From positions 1 through 18,949 of the forward strand of contig JAXLQJ010000090.1 in NCBI GenBank assembly GCA_046331705.1: a DNA stretch of 18,949 nt. The letters run 5' to 3'. The DNA is from JADJOY01 sp046331705 [NCBI: bacterium]. GTDB lineage: Bacteria > JADJOY01. Position numbers and translations under genes: made by a program. Shown here in pieces: positions 14,119 through 18,949 of this stretch (the first letter of the stretch is position 1; the number at the start of each line of letters is the position of its first letter). A model generated the notes under the pieces. That model was not told where the DNA came from and did not search any database. It saw only the letters and a list, made by a program, of their open reading frames with translations.

Positions 14119-15609
14119 GTGATCCTCCCCTACGCACACGATCAGGCCGTTCGTCGCACACCGTGGGCGACGATCGCGATCGTCGTGCTCAACCTCGTGC
14201 TGTTCCTCGCGACCCGGGTCGTGCTGGGCGGGCGCAGCGCGGAGGCCCACGATCGCGCCGAGCTGCGTGCGGGGCAAGCGCTCGCGTCGGCGTATCGAGA
14301 CCACGTGCACCACGTGCGCGACTCTCGCGCCGCGCCCGCTGCCGCGGAACCGCTGGCCTGGGACGCGTTCGCGGCGGCGCTTAAGCGCGGGCCGGTGGCC
14401 GGCGTGGAGACCGCGAAGCGTGACCACTGGCTGGAGGCGAAGGCCGACTTCGAGCGCATCCACCGAAACGATCCCGACGTGGCGTTCGACCTCTTCTACG
14501 GAGAGGGCTTTCGACCCTGGCAGCTCGTCACGCACATGTTCATGCACGTGAGCTGGCTCCACATCGTGGGCAATCTCTACTTCTTCGTGCTGTGCGCGCC
14601 GCCGCTCGAGTTCCGTTGGGGTATCCCGATGTTCCTGCTGCTCTACGTGGGCGGCGGGCTCGCGGCTGCGGCGGCGATGCTGCCGATCCTGGCTGGCACC
14701 AACGGCAATCTGCTCGGCGCCTCGGGCGCGATGGCTGCGTGCATGGGCGCGTTCTTCGTTCGCCATTGGAACGCCCGCGTGAAGTTCTTGTGGCTTCGAG
14801 GCTTTGGCATGACCTCGTTGCACTGGGGCGAGCTCGCCATGCCCGCCTGGTTGATGCTCGGGCTGTGGCTGGCGGAGCAGTCGATGTTCGCCTCCGTGCA
14901 GGAGCACCTCGGTGTGGCGGTGTGGGCGCACCTCGGCGGCTTCGGGTTTGGCGCGGTGCTCGCCGCGGCCTTGCGCGCGGCCGCGTGGGAGAAGAAGCGC
15001 TTCGAGAGACGCATCCTGCTCGGAGGAGATGCGTCGCCGGACGACGAGGACACGGACATGGCGCTGTCGCTGACCAAGAGCGGCGCTTGGCGCGACGCGA
15101 GTCGCTATTGCATCCGCGCGCTCGAGCAGCATCCCGATCATCCGGTGCTGCTCGCCGCTCACGCACGCGGCTTGGCGCACCTGGGCGATCCGGATGCGGC
15201 GCGTGCGGCACTGGCGAAGGCGATCACCAAGGCCAAGGCCGCCGGTCCCTCCGAGCACCTCCTGGATGCGGCGCGCACGCTCGCGGAGCGCGTGCCCACG
15301 CTGGCGCTCGACCCGGCGCTCGGCATGGTGCTGGCGCGCTGGTTCGAGGACGACGGTGAGCCCGCGGACGCGCTCTGGGCGTATCGCGACGTGGCGGAGA
15401 CGAACGTCGAGCACGCGCTCGCGCCCAAGGCGCTGTTGCGCGCCGCCGAGCTGCATCGAACCGTGCTCGCGGATCCCGCGAGGGCGCGTAACGCGCTGAC
15501 GCTCTTTCTCGAGCGCTACCCCGAGCATCCCCTGGCGCCGAGCGTCCGCGGCCTGCTCGATGGCCTGCCGCGGGAGCGCCCGACGTCGATTCCCCTCGAT
15601 CGCTCGTGA
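14119..15609 (+). CDS. Rhomboid family intramembrane serine protease with TPR-like tail
   Basis: A 496-residue protein. Rhomboid hallmarks are HMFMHVSWLHIVGNLYFF (from H139), GASGA with nucleophile Ser202, and AHLGGFGFG with His271, so the Ser-His dyad is intact. Between helix 1 (about 18-36) and helix 2 lies a large polar insertion of roughly 100 residues. After the protease core (ending near 295) a helical TPR-like domain of about 190 residues follows, beginning near MALSLTKSGAWRDASRYCIRAL. It should cleave transmembrane substrates within the inner membrane, and the tail could recruit them. The start is a GTG at 14119 with an AGGG close upstream; the frame has no better candidate. The 127-bp gap before it shows no obvious feature. 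Substrates are unknown. Confidence 0.9.
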   Translation: MILPYAHDQAVRRTPWATIAIVVLNLVLFLATRVVLGGRSAEAHDRAELRAGQALASAYRDHVHHVRDSRAAPAAAEPLAWDAFAAALKRGPVAGVETAKRDHWLEAKADFERIHRNDPDVAFDLFYGEGFRPWQLVTHMFMHVSWLHIVGNLYFFVLCAPPLEFRWGIPMFLLLYVGGGLAAAAAMLPILAGTNGNLLGASGAMAACMGAFFVRHWNARVKFLWLRGFGMTSLHWGELAMPAWLMLGLWLAEQSMFASVQEHLGVAVWAHLGGFGFGAVLAAALRAAAWEKKRFERRILLGGDASPDDEDTDMALSLTKSGAWRDASRYCIRALEQHPDHPVLLAAHARGLAHLGDPDAARAALAKAITKAKAAGPSEHLLDAARTLAERVPTLALDPALGMVLARWFEDDGEPADALWAYRDVAETNVEHALAPKALLRAAELHRTVLADPARARNALTLFLERYPEHPLAPSVRGLLDGLPRERPTSIPLDRS

Positions 15610-15636
15610 CCGAGCCGATCGGCGCCCGTGGCTCGG
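15610..15636. terminator. Terminator-like hairpin after the rhomboid gene
   Basis: A perfect 7-bp stem, CCGAGCC (15610-15616) with GGCTCGG (15630-15636), starts immediately after the TGA stop. Its 13-nt loop region overlaps a perfect palindrome, GCCGATCGGC (15615-15624). There is no U-tract, so an intrinsic terminator is uncertain. A stabilising 3' structure is equally possible. Confidence 0.35.
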
Positions 15637-15697
15637 AGCGGCCGGGCCGCGAGCGAGGGTGTACGCTCGTCCTCGAACGGTGCTCGCGAGGTGAGCG

Positions 15698-16426
15698 ATG
15701 ACGGGACGACCTTCGGCGGCAGGCGATCGAGCGTTTTCGAGACGATGCACGGGCGCGCTCGTGGTGGCGCTCGCCATCGCGTTACAAGCGATGCCGGCGG
15801 CTGGCGCCGACGACGCCGATCGCGATCTGGTGAAGGCCGTGCACGTGGTGCGGACCTTCTACCGCTACCACCTGAGCCACGACATGCGCTTCACCGAGAC
15901 CACGGTGGCGAAGCGCAAGGAATGGCTCTCGCCCGACTTCTACGCGTTGCTCCTGGCCGAGGTGCGCAGGCCCGCCAATCCCGAGGAAGCGCCGTTCGTG
16001 AACGGCGATCCCTTCACGGACTCCCAGGACTTCCCCACGCGCGTCGAGACCGGCGCCGCGGTGCGCACCGGCGAGGACACGATCACGGTGGAGGTCGAGC
16101 TGCGCTGGACGCGCCGAGTCCGCGAGTACCGCCAATACCGCTGGGAGCGCCGCCCCGTGACGCGCGAGGTGGAAGACGCGCCGGCGCGCCGTCTCACCGT
16201 GAAGCTCAGCCGCGGCCAGCGGCTGTGGCGGATCGACGACCTGCTGTCCGAGGGCAAGAGCCTGCATGCCGCCCTCACCGCGCGAAACGACCCGACCCAG
16301 CAATTGCCCCGCGCCGCGCCCGCCTGGATGCAGAAGCCTGTGCCGGCCGACCCGCTCGCTCCACCCGCGCCCGGCGAGCCCGCGAAGCCGTGGCAGCCGA
16401 GCCCCACCCAGCCCTGGCAGCGGTGA
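15698..16426 (+). CDS. Secreted DUF3828-like protein
   Basis: A 242-residue protein. A signal peptide is visible (basic n-region, hydrophobic 19-33, cleavage probably after AAGA near 37), which makes it periplasmic or secreted. The mature N-terminal region contains VRTFYRYHLSHD and DPFTDSQDFP, resembling the DUF3828 family, whose members are small envelope proteins of unknown role with a start motif like SFYxWYL. A beta-rich region (TITVEVELRWTRR, LTVKLSRGQRLWRIDDLL) follows. The last 40 residues are Pro-rich, ending in the PKPWQP-like stretch AKPWQPSPTQPWQR. The start at 15698 is supported by GAGGTGAG just upstream. It stands 88 bp after the rhomboid gene and converges with the binding-protein gene. 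Function is unknown; the family call is tentative. Confidence 0.7.
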   Translation: MTGRPSAAGDRAFSRRCTGALVVALAIALQAMPAAGADDADRDLVKAVHVVRTFYRYHLSHDMRFTETTVAKRKEWLSPDFYALLLAEVRRPANPEEAPFVNGDPFTDSQDFPTRVETGAAVRTGEDTITVEVELRWTRRVREYRQYRWERRPVTREVEDAPARRLTVKLSRGQRLWRIDDLLSEGKSLHAALTARNDPTQQLPRAAPAWMQKPVPADPLAPPAPGEPAKPWQPSPTQPWQR

Positions 16427-16463
16427 CGCCGAGCTGGCGGCGACTCGCTTCCGAGGCCTCCCG

Positions 16464-16520
16464 GCGCACCGAGCGCCGAGCGCCGAGCACCGAGCGCCGA
16501 GCGCCGAATGCCGGGTGCGC
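16464..16520. repeat. Heptamer tandem array framed by an inverted repeat
   Basis: Six consecutive 7-bp units run from 16471 to 16512: GAGCGCC, GAGCGCC, GAGCACC, GAGCGCC, GAGCGCC, GAATGCC. A perfect 7-bp inverted repeat flanks the array, GCGCACC (16464-16470) and GGTGCGC (16514-16520). It lies in the 173-bp gap (16427-16599) between convergent genes. A second weaker stem (GAGC/GACG with CGTC/GCTC, 16557-16580) lies nearer the binding-protein stop and could be a terminator. The array may be slippage-prone repeat DNA or part of a dispersed intergenic element. Confidence 0.85.
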
Positions 16521-16599
16521 TTCGAGCCGAGGAACGCGGGATCGCCGGCTCGATCGGAGCGACGTGTGCTCGTCGCGCTCGCCGCTCGGGCTGGAACGC

Positions 16600-17625
<1,026 letters not shown>

Positions 17626-17690
17626 GGATCCCCCGAGCTCTGGACGAGCCGCGGGGGGCCCGGCCGCGCCCCCCCGGCCCACCCCGGGCT

Positions 17691-17717
17691 GGGGGGGGGG
17701 GGGGGCCCCCCCCCCCC
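17691..17717. repeat. G15C12 homopolymer hairpin tract
   Basis: Fifteen consecutive G (17691-17705) are followed directly by twelve C (17706-17717), a self-complementary low-complexity tract. It lies in a wider G/C-run zone (17652-17735) between the divergent binding-protein and NosD-like genes (156-bp gap). It could be a real slippage-prone or structured element, or a sequencing/assembly artefact. Outside the tract I found no clear promoter in this gap. Confidence 0.85.
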
Positions 17718-17781
17718 GCCACCTCCCCGCCCACCGGACGCTCCTGACTCGCACCGACTTCCTCGCGCAGCGGTCACGCCG

Positions 17782-18949
17782 ATGAGAGCCACCGAATCGA
17801 AGGGGATGCCGCGCTGGACGCGAGCAGCGTGGATGGGCGCGTGCTGCTCGCTCGTCGCGCTCACCGCCGCGCTGGCCGCCGACCCCCACGACGTCGTCTA
17901 CGAGCCCGTGCACCGCGGCGCGAGCCCGAACGCGTCGGCCACCCGTTGGCGGCGCGCGGAGCCGGCCCGTCCCGCGAGCTGCGCCGAGGCCACTCCCGGT
18001 AGCGCCCTGCAGCCCGTCCTCGACGCGCTTCCCGACGGTGCCGCGCTCTGTCTGCCAGCGGGAAACTATCCCGGTGATCTGAACGTGAGCCGCGGCCTCA
18101 CGATCTGGGGGACGCCCGAGTCCGTGATCGTCTCCACCAAGGTCGGCTCGACGATCCGCGTCGCGGGCGTCGGCGTGCGGCTGCTGGGCTTCACCATCGA
18201 CGGCAGCGGAGGCCGCTTCGACACCGTCGATGCGGCGGTGCGCGTGGCCGGCGACGACGTGACGATCGAGGGGCTCGTCGTCCGCCACGCCACGTTCGGC
18301 ATCCTCGTCGAGAGATCCCACCGGATCGTGGTGCGCGGCAACGACGTGGTCGGCGATCCGAAGCTCGCGTTCGGGCTGCGCGGCGACGGCATCCGGCTCT
18401 GGGAAACCTACGACTCGGTGGTCGAGCACAACCGGCTGACGGATTCCCGCGACATGGTCGTGTGGTACTCGCGCGGCAACGAGATCGAGCACAACCTCGT
18501 GGTGCGCGGGCGTTACGGCACGCACTTCATGTACAGCCACGACAACCTCGTGGTGCGCAACCGGTACGTCGACGACGTCGTCGGCATCTTCATCATGTAC
18601 AGCCGCGGCGTGACGCTAGACGGCAACGTCCTCGCGGGCAGCGGTGGCGCCGCGGGCATGGGCATCGGCCTCAAGGAGTCCGGCAACATCCGCGTCGTCG
18701 GCAACGCGCTGTTGCGCGACACGGTGGGGATCTACATCGACACCTCGCCGCTCAACGACTCGGACCAGAACCACTTCGAGCACAACGTCGTCCGCCTGGG
18801 CGGATCCGCCGTGGTCTTCCACGGCCGCGCCAGCCGCAACCACTTCGTCGCCAACAGCTTCCGCGACAACCTCGTCCAGGTGGAGTGCCGTGGCGGCACC
18901 AACGCTCGCGACGCCGAGTGGCTCGGCAACGACTTCGACGACTACGCCG
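17782..18949 (+). CDS. NosD-like periplasmic right-handed beta-helix protein (3' partial)
   Basis: At least 389 residues; the frame runs off the window. A signal peptide is present (MPRWTRAAWMGACCSLVALTAALAA, cleavage near residue 33). ATGs at 17782, 17806 and 17833 are possible starts, and none has a strong ribosome site. Residues about 66-110 (SALQPVLDALPDGAALCLPAGNY) resemble the start of NosD/CASH-domain proteins. Repeated beta-helix rungs then follow, with G-N/H-N turns: RGDGIRLW, RYGTHFMYSHDN, GIFIMYSRGVTL, GIGLKESGNIRV, NHFEHNVV and LGNDFDDYA. These match NosD, the periplasmic factor for nitrous oxide reductase copper-site maturation, and related carbohydrate-binding or sugar-hydrolase-like beta-helices. 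No nosZ, nosF or nosY is visible, so the N2O link rests on what follows beyond the window. The NosD-type family call is good, while the function remains open. Confidence 0.8.
   Translation, partial: MRATESKGMPRWTRAAWMGACCSLVALTAALAADPHDVVYEPVHRGASPNASATRWRRAEPARPASCAEATPGSALQPVLDALPDGAALCLPAGNYPGDLNVSRGLTIWGTPESVIVSTKVGSTIRVAGVGVRLLGFTIDGSGGRFDTVDAAVRVAGDDVTIEGLVVRHATFGILVERSHRIVVRGNDVVGDPKLAFGLRGDGIRLWETYDSVVEHNRLTDSRDMVVWYSRGNEIEHNLVVRGRYGTHFMYSHDNLVVRNRYVDDVVGIFIMYSRGVTLDGNVLAGSGGAAGMGIGLKESGNIRVVGNALLRDTVGIYIDTSPLNDSDQNHFEHNVVRLGGSAVVFHGRASRNHFVANSFRDNLVQVECRGGTNARDAEWLGNDFDDYA

Noticed and set aside
17626-18540. Upstream extension of the binding-protein frame on the minus strand
   Set aside because: It runs through the G15C12 tract and antisense to the NosD-like gene. 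The signal peptide at 17625 marks the true start.

Overview
The window is about 19 kb of very GC-rich (roughly two thirds or more), densely coding bacterial DNA. No gap between genes exceeds about 175 bp, and I saw no rRNA, tRNA, CRISPR array or insertion sequence. Codon choice, the FG-GAP/TIG protein whose C-terminus resembles a Myxococcota sorting signal (Cys, membrane helix, Arg cluster), the rhomboid with a TPR-like tail and the PD40 propeller protein suggest a Deltaproteobacteria-like lineage such as Myxococcota or Binatota. This taxonomic placement is inference and weak.

Region 1 (1-3675, + strand) encodes the C-terminal part of a surface/secreted seven-bladed FG-GAP propeller protein, then a polytopic GT-C-like membrane protein. 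Region 2 (3713-9626, - strand) is a run of five genes. A PAPS-type sulfotransferase, an alkylsulfatase-like metallo-beta-lactamase protein, a Gfo/Idh/MocA oxidoreductase and an SDR oxidoreductase are joined by 4-bp overlaps or a 3-bp gap. After a 135-bp spacer holding a strong hairpin comes a cobalamin-binding-type radical SAM enzyme. Region 3 (9627-11352) is a 71-bp divergent promoter/operator followed by a TetR regulator and a fatty-acid-hydroxylase/sterol-desaturase-family membrane enzyme that overlap by 4 bp. Regions 2 and 3 look like one regulon: a TetR protein controlling hydroxylation, sulfation, possible de-sulfation and redox modification of an unknown, probably lipid-like, alcohol. 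This is the best candidate in the window for an undescribed system.

Region 4 (11458-16426, + strand) holds cell-envelope genes: a zinc-ribbon/TPR/transmembrane/PD40 propeller protein, a small CxxCH lipoprotein resembling class II cytochrome c, a rhomboid protease with a TPR-like tail, and a secreted DUF3828-like protein. Region 5 (16427-18949) starts with an intergenic heptamer array framed by an inverted repeat. It continues with an orphan AapJ-type amino-acid-binding protein on the - strand, a G15C12 homopolymer tract, and the start of a NosD-like beta-helix protein that runs off the window.

Many long antisense frames exist because of the GC content. They were treated as shadows of the genes above.
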